The position numbers were made by a program, and so were the translations under genes. A stretch of 64,000 nucleotides of DNA from Myxococcales bacterium. GTDB lineage: Bacteria > Myxococcota_A > Bradymonadia > UBA7976 > UBA1532. Positions within the stretch are counted from its first letter, which is position 1, and every line of letters starts with the position of its first letter. Location of the stretch: positions 102,224 through 166,223 of the forward strand of contig JACKDN010000020.1 in assembly GCA_020633465.1 (NCBI GenBank), in the 5' to 3' direction. The notes beneath the pieces are model-generated. The model saw only the letters and a list, made by a program, of their open reading frames with translations. It was not told where the DNA came from and ran no database searches. Positions 31,714-40,410 of the stretch are shown here, piece after piece.

Positions 31714-32325
31714 TCAGCCAGCCTCCGCCCCCGCCGCCCGCGCCACCAGCGCCGCGTAGCTGCTCGCGTCCTCGGCGGCCAGCGCCGCTGGGCAGTCCGC
31801 CAGCCACGCCGCCGCGAAGCGACACAGCGCCGCGCCTCGCCCGTCGTCGCGCGCCGTGATCTCGACCGCGAGCGTCCAGTGAGCGCGCTCCTCGACACGC
31901 AGATCGGTCAGCTCGGCCAGGAACGCGGGCGAGGGCGCAACCGGCAGCGGCACCTCGCGCCCGTCCAAGGCGAACGCCCGCCGGCGCCGCACCTTCGCGA
32001 CCGCCAAGGTCGGCGCGGCCGCCGACGCCAGCGCCCGGCTGGGGCTGATGGGGCCGACGTCCTCGACGGACCACTTGGTCCAGCCCTCGACCACGCCGGC
32101 GGCGCGCCCCAACTCGACCGGCGCCGGCGGACCCACGCGGCCCTTCACCTCGAAGCGTCCGTCCCGCAGCTTGATGCCCAGCTCGTGCGCCGCGGGCAGC
32201 AGCAGGTAGTGATCGACGCGCTCCTCCGGCGCGTCTGCCGCGCCGAACCAGGCCCGCACGTCGCGCGGCGACGCGCCGCCGAACAGCCAACGCAGCTCCA
32301 GGGTGTCTTCGCGCAGGGTCGCCAT
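31714..32325 (-). CDS. Hypothetical protein, possibly CYTH-like
   Basis: 203 residues, soluble. Strands with alternating charges (LGIKLRDGRFEVKGRV, VEGWTKWSV, TLAVAKVRRRRAFAL, and the acidic HWTLAVEITARDD near the end) resemble the tunnel of CYTH/triphosphatase proteins, whose basic and acidic residues line a barrel; the N-terminal ExExK motif is not seen (TLELRWLF instead), so this is a weak suggestion. ATG 32325 has a strong ribosome site (GAGGAGG). Separate from the MscS gene by 134 bp on the same strand. Confidence 0.65.
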   Translation of the reverse strand: MATLREDTLELRWLFGGASPRDVRAWFGAADAPEERVDHYLLLPAAHELGIKLRDGRFEVKGRVGPPAPVELGRAAGVVEGWTKWSVEDVGPISPSRALASAAAPTLAVAKVRRRRAFALDGREVPLPVAPSPAFLAELTDLRVEERAHWTLAVEITARDDGRGAALCRFAAAWLADCPAALAAEDASSYAALVARAAGAEAG

Positions 32326-32519
32326 GGTCGCCTCCTCGGGAGAGGGACGAGCGAGCAGGGTGTGGGGGTGCGGCAGGCCGCCTGGGGGTCAGCGATCGTC
32401 GGCATCGGAGGCTACGTGATCCCGTTGGGCCGCGGGCACCCCCGACCCGGGCCGCTTCACCCGGCGCCCCGCGACGCCAACGCGTTCTTCGCGCCTGTGG
32501 CGCCGCGGCTCACCAGTTT

Positions 32520-32548
32520 TCGAGGAAGGCACTCCGTGCCTCCCTCGA
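32520..32548. repeat. Strong hairpin (REP-like)
   Basis: TCGAGGAAGGCAC-TCC-GTGCCTCCCTCGA pattern: a 13-bp stem with one mismatch and a 3-nt loop. Confidence 0.55.
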
Positions 32549-32689
32549 GCTCCCACCGGCCGGGCTCCGCCCTGGACCCGCCGGAGGTAGGACGACTGGG
32601 GAACGGTGCTGAAGTGCAGGTTCTTTGGCGCCGCGCCAGTTGACGGCCGCGGCGGCTCGCCGCCAAGCCCAGCCGACGGGTACTCGCAC

Positions 32690-32838
32690 GATCGGGCGGC
32701 GGCGTCACCCTCTCGCGCCATTGCCCGCTCTGGGGCTGTGCGCTGGGCTCGACTCCGCGACGGCGGGGACTGCCCCCCATTTTCTGAAAAGAGGGCGGGC
32801 AAAGCCGCTCCTGAAACGGGCGACGCCGCCGCCCGATC
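32690..32838. repeat. Perfect 17-bp inverted repeat bounding about 150 bp
   Basis: GATCGGGCGGCGGCGTC (32690-32706) is matched exactly by its reverse complement at 32822-32838. An inner pair, TTGCCCGC (32721-32728) / GCGGGCAA (32795-32802), extends the symmetry, and the centre holds TTTTCTGAAAA. It looks like a small MITE-like element or a long RNA hairpin; no flanking direct repeat was identified. Confidence 0.6.
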
Positions 32839-33222
32839 ATGACGCCCCGCGTCGGGGGCTTGCCCGCTCGCCGAGAAGCCTTGGTGGCAGGTGCTCGCCC
32901 CGAGCGCGGCGCTCGCGTGAGCGGCGGGCGGACGCTTCGGGCTCGACGGACGGCGGACGCGCAATGTGGGGTGATCGCCCATCGACATGGGCGCAGCGGT
33001 TGCTCCTCCCGCGGGGGATCTCCCAGCCAAGCGGCGGGACCTGAACGCTCCGGGCTCGGCTTGCCGAGTGGTCCTGACTTGCGGCGATGCTCACCGGCGG
33101 GCGGTGTATGTCGAGCGCGTCGGCTGCGCGGGGCGCGCGCGAGGGGTGCCTGATCCTGCGCCCCCGGCCCCCGCGGGACGCTGCGCTGTTGCCTGGGTTG
33201 GGTGCCCGCCATGCTGGGCTCC

Positions 33223-34311
33223 ATGCTGAAGGTACGCGACTTCACAGGCTGCCCGGTGCTCGCCGCCGCTCTGCTGCTCGCCGGCTGCGCGCCTGCGCAG
33301 CAGCCCGTGGCGGTCGAGGACGCTGAGGCGCCGGACGACGGCTGGTACGCCGAGACGTTCGTCGGGCCGCCGCGCCCGTGCGGCGACCTGTTGTTCGTGG
33401 TCGGCGACGCGCCGAGCATGGCGCCCTGGCAGGACCGCTTGATCGGAGCGTTCGCCGACGTCGCGCCGCACCTCGAGGACGTCGACCTGCGGGTCGCCGT
33501 CATCTCGACGGCGTTCGACGACGACGCCGGCGGGGCGTTCCTCCTCCCGGCCGAGGCCCCCGCGCCGGCCTGCCGGGCGCTCGACGGCGCACCGCCGGTG
33601 CTGGCCTCGCCGGTACCGCCGGACCCTGCGTGGCTGGCCGACCGCTTCGCTTGCCTCGCCGCCGTCGGCGCCCGGCCCGACACACCCGAGCGCGGCCTCG
33701 AGGCGGTCACGCACGCGCTGCGCTGCGATGGGCCCAACGCCGCCTGGCTGGATCCCTGCGGCGGCCCGCCCGGCCGGTTCCTGCGCGCGGACGCCGGCCT
33801 GCTGATCATCGTCGTGAGCGACACCGACGACTGCGCCGACGACCCCGCGGCCTGCGCCGTGCCCGTCGACACGTATGCTCGCCAGCTCCACGCGCTCGCG
33901 CCCGATCCGAGCGCCACCTTCGTCTGGTCCTACGTGCCGCCCGGCACCGCCCCACGCTACGTAGCGTTCTCCGAACGCTCCCTGGATCCATGCGTCCCTG
34001 CCGAAGACGGCGACCTCACCGACGGCTGCGCCCTCACCGACGCCTTCACGCTCGACCGACTGAACTTCGCCGGCTGTGACTGCCTCTACGGCTCGTGCCT
34101 CGCGGCCACCCCCACCTGCGTCGCGGAGGACCGCGACTGTCAGCCCGAGGATCGGGTGCTGTCCCTCGACTGCACCACGGCGACCACGCGATGCGACCCC
34201 GCCGAGGTCGCCGCGTGGATCACCCAGGCCCCGACCTGCCCGAGCGGCGCGGCGCTCCGCCTCGCGGAGCCGCCGCCGGCGGACGCGAGGCTGCACGTAC
34301 GCTATCGGTGA
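33223..34311 (+). CDS. Lipoprotein with vWA-like domain
   Basis: 362 residues from ATG 33223: signal and lipobox (VRDFTGCPVLAAALLLAGCA), then a vWA-like domain (GDLLFVVGDAPSMAPWQDRL, a degenerate DxSxS site; VDLRVAVISTAFDDDAGG; LLIIVVSDTDDCADD) with several cysteines likely in disulfides, and a Cys-rich C-terminal region (CDCLYGSCLAATPTC). Such secreted vWA lipoproteins are common in Myxococcota. GTG 33202 and ATG 33211 are alternative starts; 33223 is favoured because a -10-like CATGCT ends 7 nt before it. Isolated, followed by the permease after 111 bp. Confidence 0.78.
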   Translation: MLKVRDFTGCPVLAAALLLAGCAPAQQPVAVEDAEAPDDGWYAETFVGPPRPCGDLLFVVGDAPSMAPWQDRLIGAFADVAPHLEDVDLRVAVISTAFDDDAGGAFLLPAEAPAPACRALDGAPPVLASPVPPDPAWLADRFACLAAVGARPDTPERGLEAVTHALRCDGPNAAWLDPCGGPPGRFLRADAGLLIIVVSDTDDCADDPAACAVPVDTYARQLHALAPDPSATFVWSYVPPGTAPRYVAFSERSLDPCVPAEDGDLTDGCALTDAFTLDRLNFAGCDCLYGSCLAATPTCVAEDRDCQPEDRVLSLDCTTATTRCDPAEVAAWITQAPTCPSGAALRLAEPPPADARLHVRYR

Positions 34312-34422
34312 GACGGGCCCAACGGTCGGCCCGACGTCCCCGCTGCCATCGCTTCGTTCGCTGGCGCATCGGAACGGTGCGCCCCGCGCTCGGGCGCCGC
34401 GACTGGAGGGGAGGACGAGGGG

Positions 34423-35697
34423 TTGAGCGGCGACACCAGCAAGCTGGGCTTCAACGCCACGTGGTCGATGGCGGTCGGTGGCATGGTCGGCGGTGGCATC
34501 TTCTCCACGCTGGGTGTGGTGATCGGCATCGCCGGGCCGCTCGCGTGGCTCAGCTTCGTCGCCGCGGGCGTCATCGCCCTGGCCGCCGGCTACAGCTACG
34601 TGAGGCTGGCGGCGGCGTTTGGCGAGGGCGGCGGCGCCTTCACGTTCCTGCGCGAGATGAACGCCGAGGGCTTCGCGGGCAGCCTCTCGTGGGTGCTGAT
34701 CGTCGGCTATGTGCTCACCGACGCGGTGTACGCGTTCACCTTCGGCCAGTACCTGGGCCACGTCGTCGGCCTGGGGCCCTGGTTCCCGCGCGCCGCGGCG
34801 GTGGCGATCGTCGCCCTCTTCATCGGCCTCAACCTGCGCGGCGTCGGCGCCGCCGGGGGCGTGGAGATCTTCCTGGTCTGGTTCAAGCTGGTCGCGCTCG
34901 TCGGCCTCGCCGCCTTCGGTCTGGCCCGCTGGTCTCCGCCCCTGCTGTCCCAGGGTGCGCCGGGCGGCGGCGTCATGGCGGCCCTGTTCGGGGCGGCCTC
35001 GGTGTTCATGGCCTTCGAGGGCTTTCAGCTGCTCGCCTACGACTACGACGACATCGAGCAGCCCCGGAAGACGCTCCCCCGAGCCGTGCTCAGCGCCATC
35101 ATCGTGGTCATCGTGGTGTACGTCCTGGTCGCGCTGGGCACGGCGATGCTGGTGGGGGCGGGCCGCATCATCGAAGAGCAGGAGGTCGCGCTGGCCATCG
35201 CCGGCCGCGAGGCGCTCGGCACCACCGGCCTGGTCATCGTCACGGTGGCGGCGGCCTTCTCGACGGGCTTGGCCATCAACTCGACGCTGTTCAGCACGGC
35301 CCGCCTGGCGCACGAGGTGGCCCGCGACGGCGAGCTGCCCGCGGCCCTCGAGCACCGCAACGACGCCGACGTCCCGGACCGCGCGGTCATCGGTCTGGGC
35401 GCGGCCGCCGCGGTCCTCGCGGCGATCGGCGGTCTCGCGATGCTCGTCGAGGCGGCCAGCCTGGCCTTCCTGTTCACCTTCGCGGTGGTGTGCGGGCTGG
35501 CCTTCCGCGAGCGGGCCGGCCACCGCCTGTTCACGGGCTTCGGCGCCCTGGCCGCCGCCGCCGCGACGATCGCGCTGATCGTGCGGCTGGCGCGCGCGCA
35601 TCCCTGGGCGCTCGCTTTCCTCGCGGCGCTGGTGCTGTCCGCTACGGTCGGGCGTCCCTGGCTGCTGAAGCACGTGCGCGCCGAGCCACGGGGCTGA
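34423..35697 (+). CDS. APC-family amino acid permease
   Basis: 424-residue integral membrane transporter with about 12 helices. The first helix carries the APC signature MVGGGIFSTLGVVIGIAGP, and helices 6-8 are typical (FMAFEGFQLLAYDYDDIEQP, FSTGLAINSTLFSTARLAHE). Expected to import amino acids or polyamines by proton or sodium symport; the substrate cannot be told. The start is TTG 34423 with GGAGGGGAGGACGAGG upstream. No enzyme gene adjoins to hint at the substrate. Confidence 0.9.
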   Translation: MSGDTSKLGFNATWSMAVGGMVGGGIFSTLGVVIGIAGPLAWLSFVAAGVIALAAGYSYVRLAAAFGEGGGAFTFLREMNAEGFAGSLSWVLIVGYVLTDAVYAFTFGQYLGHVVGLGPWFPRAAAVAIVALFIGLNLRGVGAAGGVEIFLVWFKLVALVGLAAFGLARWSPPLLSQGAPGGGVMAALFGAASVFMAFEGFQLLAYDYDDIEQPRKTLPRAVLSAIIVVIVVYVLVALGTAMLVGAGRIIEEQEVALAIAGREALGTTGLVIVTVAAAFSTGLAINSTLFSTARLAHEVARDGELPAALEHRNDADVPDRAVIGLGAAAAVLAAIGGLAMLVEAASLAFLFTFAVVCGLAFRERAGHRLFTGFGALAAAAATIALIVRLARAHPWALAFLAALVLSATVGRPWLLKHVRAEPRG

Positions 35698-35735
35698 CCG
35701 GATCGGCCGAGGCGCCGACGCACCGCCCGGCGGGT

Positions 35736-36446
35736 TCAGCGCGGGCGGGTGCCCTTCGCTCCGCGGCGCACTTCGACGTCGCGCAGCGCCGAGATCAGGT
35801 ACGGCAGATCGTCCAGACCGCCCTTCGACACGACGCCGTCGACGCCCCAGCGACAGATGGCCTCGGCGTAGCCCCTCGGCGAGAAGCTGGCCGAGGCGAT
35901 GACGTGCGCGACGCCGGGCGCCAGCCGGCGCAGACCCGCCAGCGCGTCGAGCGCGTCGAAGCAGGGCCGGCAGTTGTCGCTGATCACCACGTCGGGCCGT
36001 TCGACCTCCAACCGCCGGAACAGCGCGCGATCGTCGCCGGTCGTCCAGGTGCGCGCGCCATACTCCCGGAAGATCCGCGCGTACGCCCGGCAGACCATTG
36101 GCTCGTCGTCCAGGATCCACAGGTCGAGATCCAAGCCCGGGACCGCCCGGGTCGAACGCCACGCGAGGGGATCGTGGGCGCCGACCTCCAGCGTGTTCAG
36201 ACAGGCGTCCGAGCTGGGATGGAGGCGCGACCGGTCCAGCGCGGCGCGCGCGGCCTCCACGTCGCCGGCGCGACCCAGCGCCCGAGCGCGCAGCACGTCG
36301 GCGACGCCCCCGGGCACCCCCTCGGCCAGCCGCAGCGCGCCGGCCGGGTCGCCACGCCGCAGGGCGCGCCACGCGCTGGCCAGCGTCGCGCGCACGTCCC
36401 TTTCGGTCCAGAGATCGCTGGCGCGCGATGGCTTCGGGTGCGGCAC
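35736..36446 (-). CDS. Response-regulator-like protein with N-terminal helical domain
   Basis: 236 residues. About 1-100 are helical (RATLASAWRALRRGDPAGAL, DVEAARAALDRSRLH), TPR-like. About 105-225 form a receiver domain: LDLWILDDEP (acidic pair), candidate phospho-acceptor Asp in PDVVISDNCRP, and Lys in GVVSKGGLDDLP; the usual Thr/Ser is in HVIASASFS. Receiver at the C-terminus without output domain is the reverse of the normal order. The GTG at 36446 is set by a strong ribosome site (GGAGGGAGG). Not adjacent to a kinase; converges with the permease. Confidence 0.8.
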   Translation of the reverse strand: MPHPKPSRASDLWTERDVRATLASAWRALRRGDPAGALRLAEGVPGGVADVLRARALGRAGDVEAARAALDRSRLHPSSDACLNTLEVGAHDPLAWRSTRAVPGLDLDLWILDDEPMVCRAYARIFREYGARTWTTGDDRALFRRLEVERPDVVISDNCRPCFDALDALAGLRRLAPGVAHVIASASFSPRGYAEAICRWGVDGVVSKGGLDDLPYLISALRDVEVRRGAKGTRPR

Positions 36447-36888
36447 GAGCACCTCCCTCCGAGAGAGGTCCAAAGCATGGCGCGCGCCGGTGTCTCTGAC
36501 CAGCGAGCGCGCCCTGCGCGCCCGGCTGCGCGGGCGGCGAGGCCCGCCGAAGGTCGCGTGCCCGGACGGGCGACCCGGCCCGCGGGCACCCGGCCGCCCA
36601 GCGATTTCCCTGGCACCGGTTTCCCCGTCCCTGCACACTGGGCGGCCGCCGCAAGCGGGGTGAGGCTCCTCGGCGACGTCGACGGCGACGGCAACGGCAA
36701 CGGCAACGGCATCGGCGACGCCGCGCGAACCGCGGGGCCGGGACACGGACGGCCCCTGAAAGCTTCGGTCGCCGCGGACCGCCGGTTCGTCAAGACCAGG
36801 CCGGCGAGCTCAGACCGAGAATCACACCCACAGCCGCCCCGCTCGCGGACTCGCCGCAGCAACCCGGGGCGTCCCCGGTTCACTGCTC
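36447..36888. other. 442-bp non-coding gap with a dispersed structured repeat
   Basis: No gene supported. It holds repeat copy A at 36635-36806 and, next to it, CGAGAATCACACCCAC (36816-36831), a sequence found with one difference at 61281-61296. Confidence 0.6.
36635..36806 (+). repeat. Dispersed structured intergenic repeat, copy A
   Basis: About 170 bp nearly identical to the reverse complement of 60905-61065. Shared landmarks in order: GCCGCCGCAA-CGGGGTGAGG, GACGTCGACGGCGACGGCAA, a hexamer run (GGCAAC) that is longer here, a perfect hairpin GGGGCCG-GGACACGGA-CGGCCCC (36734-36756), and CTGAAAGCTTCGGTCGCCGC. The hairpin stem is unchanged between copies while its loop differs. Confidence 0.85.
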
Positions 36889-39800
36889 CTACGCGTCCGT
36901 AGCCTCCGCGTCGAGCGCGTCTCGCGCCGCCCGGCTCGCCTCGGCGCTCTCCTCGTCACCCGCGGCGGCGTGGACCTCAGCGAGACGTCCGAGCACGGCC
37001 CGCAGCACGCCCCGAAAGTCGGGGACGTCGGGCCACCCGTCGTGCAGCGCCTGTGCGAGCGCTCTCGCTTCGTTCAGCGCCCCCAACGCACCGTTCACGT
37101 CGTCAGCGGCCGCAGCGCGCGCCCCCTCCTGCAGCAGGCACACCGCCAACTCACGGCGTAGCAAGGGCGACCCGGGGTCGAGCTCGACGACGGCACGCCG
37201 CGCCCCAATTGCCTCCGCAAGGAAAGAGCGAGCCCCCGCGGCGTCGCCGTCGGCCGAGCGCACCAGGGCCATGCGCTCCAGCGACACCGCCACGTCTCGC
37301 TGACACTCCGCGCTCCCCGGGTCCTGCGCTGCAAGCCGACGCGTTATCTCCAGCCCCTCCTCGTACGCCGCCAACGCTCGCCCACCATCCCCCGCTCGCA
37401 CGTACACGTCGCCCAACTTCACCAGCGAGACCCACACGTCTCGCTGACACTCCGCGCTCCCCGCGTCCTGCGCTGCGAGCCGACGCCGAATCTCCAGCCC
37501 CTCTTCGTACGCCGCCAACGCTCGCGCACCATCCCCCGCTCGCTCGTACACGTCGCCCACGTTGTTCAGCGACACCGACACGTCTCGCTGACACTCCGCG
37601 CTCCCCGGGTCCTGCGCTGCAAGCCGACGCGCTATCTCCAGCCCCTCCTCGTACGCCCCCAACGCTCGCCCACCATCCCCCGCTCGCACGTACACGTGAC
37701 CCAACTTCAGCAGCGACGCCCACACGTCTCGCTGACCCACCGCGCCCCCCGGGTCCTGCGCTGCAAGCCGACGCCGAATCTCCAGCCCCTCCTCGTACGC
37801 CGCCAACGCTCGCCCACCATCCCCCGCTCGCACGTACACGTCGCCCAACCTCTCCAGCGACACCGACACGTCTCGCTGACAGTTCGCGCTCCCCAGATCC
37901 TGCGCTGCAAGCCGACGCGCAATCTCAAGCCCCTCCTCGTAAGCCGCCAGCGCGGCGACACCGCTGCCGGCGATGACTGCCGCGTCGCCCAGCCTGGCAA
38001 GCGCGACCATCAGCAATCGATCCTCAGGCGGACTCGAAGGGAGCTTCCGGGCGAGCGCGACGACGCGCCGTCGACTTTGGACGCGTTCCTCGACCGTCAG
38101 CTCACGGTCACGAAATTCCGCAGCGCCGAAGGCGAACAGGGAGACGACGACGTCGGCGCCCGCTGCACCCTCGAACCAAGGCCTCAAATCCAGCGTCGTG
38201 ACCAGGTCGCGCAGCGCGTCCCACCGTTGCAGCGCGACGGCCGGGCGCCGGGGGAGCTCCGCGGCGGCCGCCTCGACGCGCTGTTCCAACGCCCGTGCCA
38301 CGCCTACGTACAGTCTGTTCCGGTCCTCCTCCCGCTCACCGCCCTCCAGGCGCCGGGCCACCTCCTCCCGCAGCCGCGGGTGCAGGCTGAAGCGCCCCGT
38401 GTCGGGCGCGTAGCGCGCAACGCGGAAGCGGGCCAGCCGGTCCAGCGCGCGGGTGGCGCGGCCCTCCGGCCAACCGAGCGTCAGCGCGACGATGGACGCG
38501 TCGGCGCCGCAGGGCGGCAGGACGCCGAGCGCCTCGAACACCGCGCGCTCGTCCTCACCCTGGTCGCTCAGGTTGCGGCTCAGCACCTGCGCCAGGCGCA
38601 CGCCGTCGGCCCACGCAGCGCCGTACGTCCGGGCCATGTCTTCCAGGTAGCTGGCGGCGGTGCCGCCCTTGCTGACGGACTCGGCGGCCAGCTCGACCGC
38701 CAGCGGCAGGCCCTCCAGCAGTTCCACGAGCCGCTTTGCGGCGTCGGCGTCGGCCGGCGGTGGCGCGTCGGTCCCGTACGCGATGCGGCAGAAGAGCAAC
38801 AGGGCTTCGGCCGCGTTCAGGTGGCCCAGCTTCACGCGCTGCGCGCCCGGCACCAGGTGGTCCACGCGCGTCGTCACGAGGGTGTTCCAGTCCGGCGCGG
38901 GCGCCAGGAGCTCGACGACCGAGCCATCGGACACGTCGTCGAGCACCAGCAGCCCGCCGTGGCCGGCGAGCTGCTCGCGGACCAGCGCCGCCAGCGCGTG
39001 GTCATCGAGATCGGCCAGCGCCTCGGCGTCCAGCGCGGGCACGGCGCGCACCAGCTGGCCCAACGCCAGCTTGGGGTCGCGATCGGGCCGATCCAACCAC
39101 AGCACCGGCCGTTCGGCGCTCACCTCGAAGGCCACCTTTCGCGCCAGCTCGGACTTGCCCACGCCGCCCTCGCCCTCCAGGGCCTGCACAACCGCCGTGC
39201 CCGGCGTGCGCGTCAGGTGACGCAGACGCTCGAGCTCGGCTTCGCGCGCCGTGAAGTACCGGCGCGGCGGCTGCGGCAGCAGGCTGTGCACGGCGCACTC
39301 GGCCGCGCGCGTCGACTGCGCCACCGGCGCGGCGCGCTCCGGCGCGAGCCGGCGCCCGTAGTAGACCGGCAACACCCACTGCGGGTCCCGCTCGGACAGA
39401 CGCGCGCGGGTCTGCGCGAAGGCCGTCTCGAGACACGTGCTGTGCGCCAGCTCGGTGAACAGCCGCTCCATGAACTGCAGCGCGAAGCCCACGACGACGG
39501 GCGCGCGGAAGCCGATGGCCGCGTGCGTCGCGCGGCGGGACAGTTCCTGCGCCATGCCGGTGGTCTCGGCGTTGCTGGTCGGCTGCGTCTCAGCGCTGCT
39601 GCAAGCGCACAGGATCACCGCGCGACACGGCGGCTTCAGCTCGTCGAGCCACATCTTCAGGTCGCTGCCCAGCAGCTCGCCACCAGCGAGCGCCAGCCGG
39701 CCGAAGTGCTCGGAGTCGGCTCGGCCGTGGGCCACGACGTACAGCAGGTCGGCGGGCTCTCGCAGCCGAGCCTCCAGCGCGGCGGGCGTCGCTTCCTCCA

Positions 39801-40410
39801 GGCAGTCCACCGTCCAGCCGAGCTTCCGAGCAGCCGCGGCCACCTGCGCCGCGTGCGCCTTCAGCTCGGCCACGGTCGGTGCGGGGCGCGCCGGATCGGC
39901 GGCCGTCACGATCAGCAGGCGCGCGCCGACCTCGAAACGGACCGGCGGCGCCTCGCCCTCGACGAGCACGCGTACCAGCCGCGGATCGGCCCGCTTCCAC
40001 TCGTAGCGCCCACCCAGCGCGGCGCGGTTCGAGTACGCCAGCTCGAAGGGCAACAGCGCCAGCGCGGGGTCGTCTGCCTCGTCCGCCTCCAGCACGAGGC
40101 GCATCTGTCGCCCTGACTGCCCCGTCTCCTGCTCCAGCCGCCACAGGAAGTCGGCCAGGCCGTCCTGCCCCACCAGCCCGGTCCAGACGTGCTCGCCCAC
40201 GGCGCGCAGGTCGGACGCGCCGAGCGGCTGCGGCGCCGCCGGCGACAGCGCGTGCAGCACGCTGGCCCAGTGGGCGTGGCCCAGCGTGGCGGGCGGATGG
40301 ATGGCGGCGACGTCGCTGCGCTTGTCGTGATCGTCCAGCGGCGCCACGTACACGCGCCACTCGCCGTCCTTGCGTACGTTTACCCGGATGAAGACCTCGC
40401 GCGTCCTCAC
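36889..40410 (-). CDS. CHAT protease - STAND ATPase - 48-residue repeat protein
   Basis: 1173 residues, soluble. Residues 1-355: CHAT (caspase-like) domain with catalytic His228 in LLYVVAHGRA and Cys270 in VILCACSSAET. Residues about 385-600: STAND/NB-ARC-like ATPase with Walker A GEGGVGKSE (413-421), Walker B GLLVLDDVSD (about 486-495), TTR sensor (513-515) and GLPLA (567-571). About 600-800: winged-helix and helical arm (FSLHPRLREEVARRL). About 815-1054: five 48-residue TPR-like repeats, then a final helical segment. This is the layout of a bacterial NLR-like switch: the repeats sense, the ATPase oligomerises, the CHAT protease is the output. Start overlaps the phosphoesterase stop by 4 bp. 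Substrate and trigger are unknown; a defence or cell-death role is inference. Confidence 0.9.
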   Translation of the reverse strand: MRTREVFIRVNVRKDGEWRVYVAPLDDHDKRSDVAAIHPPATLGHAHWASVLHALSPAAPQPLGASDLRAVGEHVWTGLVGQDGLADFLWRLEQETGQSGRQMRLVLEADEADDPALALLPFELAYSNRAALGGRYEWKRADPRLVRVLVEGEAPPVRFEVGARLLIVTAADPARPAPTVAELKAHAAQVAAAARKLGWTVDCLEEATPAALEARLREPADLLYVVAHGRADSEHFGRLALAGGELLGSDLKMWLDELKPPCRAVILCACSSAETQPTSNAETTGMAQELSRRATHAAIGFRAPVVVGFALQFMERLFTELAHSTCLETAFAQTRARLSERDPQWVLPVYYGRRLAPERAAPVAQSTRAAECAVHSLLPQPPRRYFTAREAELERLRHLTRTPGTAVVQALEGEGGVGKSELARKVAFEVSAERPVLWLDRPDRDPKLALGQLVRAVPALDAEALADLDDHALAALVREQLAGHGGLLVLDDVSDGSVVELLAPAPDWNTLVTTRVDHLVPGAQRVKLGHLNAAEALLLFCRIAYGTDAPPPADADAAKRLVELLEGLPLAVELAAESVSKGGTAASYLEDMARTYGAAWADGVRLAQVLSRNLSDQGEDERAVFEALGVLPPCGADASIVALTLGWPEGRATRALDRLARFRVARYAPDTGRFSLHPRLREEVARRLEGGEREEDRNRLYVGVARALEQRVEAAAAELPRRPAVALQRWDALRDLVTTLDLRPWFEGAAGADVVVSLFAFGAAEFRDRELTVEERVQSRRRVVALARKLPSSPPEDRLLMVALARLGDAAVIAGSGVAALAAYEEGLEIARRLAAQDLGSANCQRDVSVSLERLGDVYVRAGDGGRALAAYEEGLEIRRRLAAQDPGGAVGQRDVWASLLKLGHVYVRAGDGGRALGAYEEGLEIARRLAAQDPGSAECQRDVSVSLNNVGDVYERAGDGARALAAYEEGLEIRRRLAAQDAGSAECQRDVWVSLVKLGDVYVRAGDGGRALAAYEEGLEITRRLAAQDPGSAECQRDVAVSLERMALVRSADGDAAGARSFLAEAIGARRAVVELDPGSPLLRRELAVCLLQEGARAAAADDVNGALGALNEARALAQALHDGWPDVPDFRGVLRAVLGRLAEVHAAAGDEESAEASRAARDALDAEATDA
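37249..37968 (-). repeat. Five tandem 144-bp units in the CHAT-STAND gene
   Basis: The anchor TCGCTGAC recurs at 37297, 37441, 37585, 37729 and 37873, exactly 144 bp apart. Each unit encodes a 48-residue TPR-like repeat around AYEEGLEIRRRLAAQDPGSA. Units are very similar at DNA level, alternating between two subtypes (EIARR/VSVSL and EIRRR/VWVSL), which points to recent duplication or gene conversion of two-unit blocks. Confidence 0.95.

Larger units (their letters stand above)
32326..33222. other. About 900-bp non-coding stretch rich in inverted repeats
   Basis: No frame here has convincing coding character on either strand. Perfect or near-perfect hairpins are unusually dense: 32520-32548; 32690-32838; CGAGCGC-G-GCGCTCG at 32901-32915; GCCCAT-CGAC-ATGGGC at 32977-32992; CTCGGC-TT-GCCGAG at 33055-33068. 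It lies between divergently transcribed genes and may be a cluster of small structured elements or a mobile-element remnant. Confidence 0.55.

Noticed and set aside
32389..33044. Small proteins in the hairpin-rich gap
   Set aside because: Open frames there have no ribosome site, no biased third-position composition and are interrupted by the inverted repeats.
32326..33222. Retron or other reverse-transcriptase-linked structured RNA
   Set aside because: Hairpins are present but no reverse transcriptase or other retron protein is encoded nearby.
33091..36654. Very long open frame on the minus strand across the vWA lipoprotein, permease and response-regulator-like genes
   Set aside because: High GC leaves few stop codons in opposite frames; the residues are Arg/Gly/Ala-rich without any domain, while the other readings have signal peptides, membrane helices and motifs.
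37249..37968. CRISPR-like array
   Set aside because: Repeats are 144 bp, contiguous without spacers and in frame, encoding 48-residue protein repeats.
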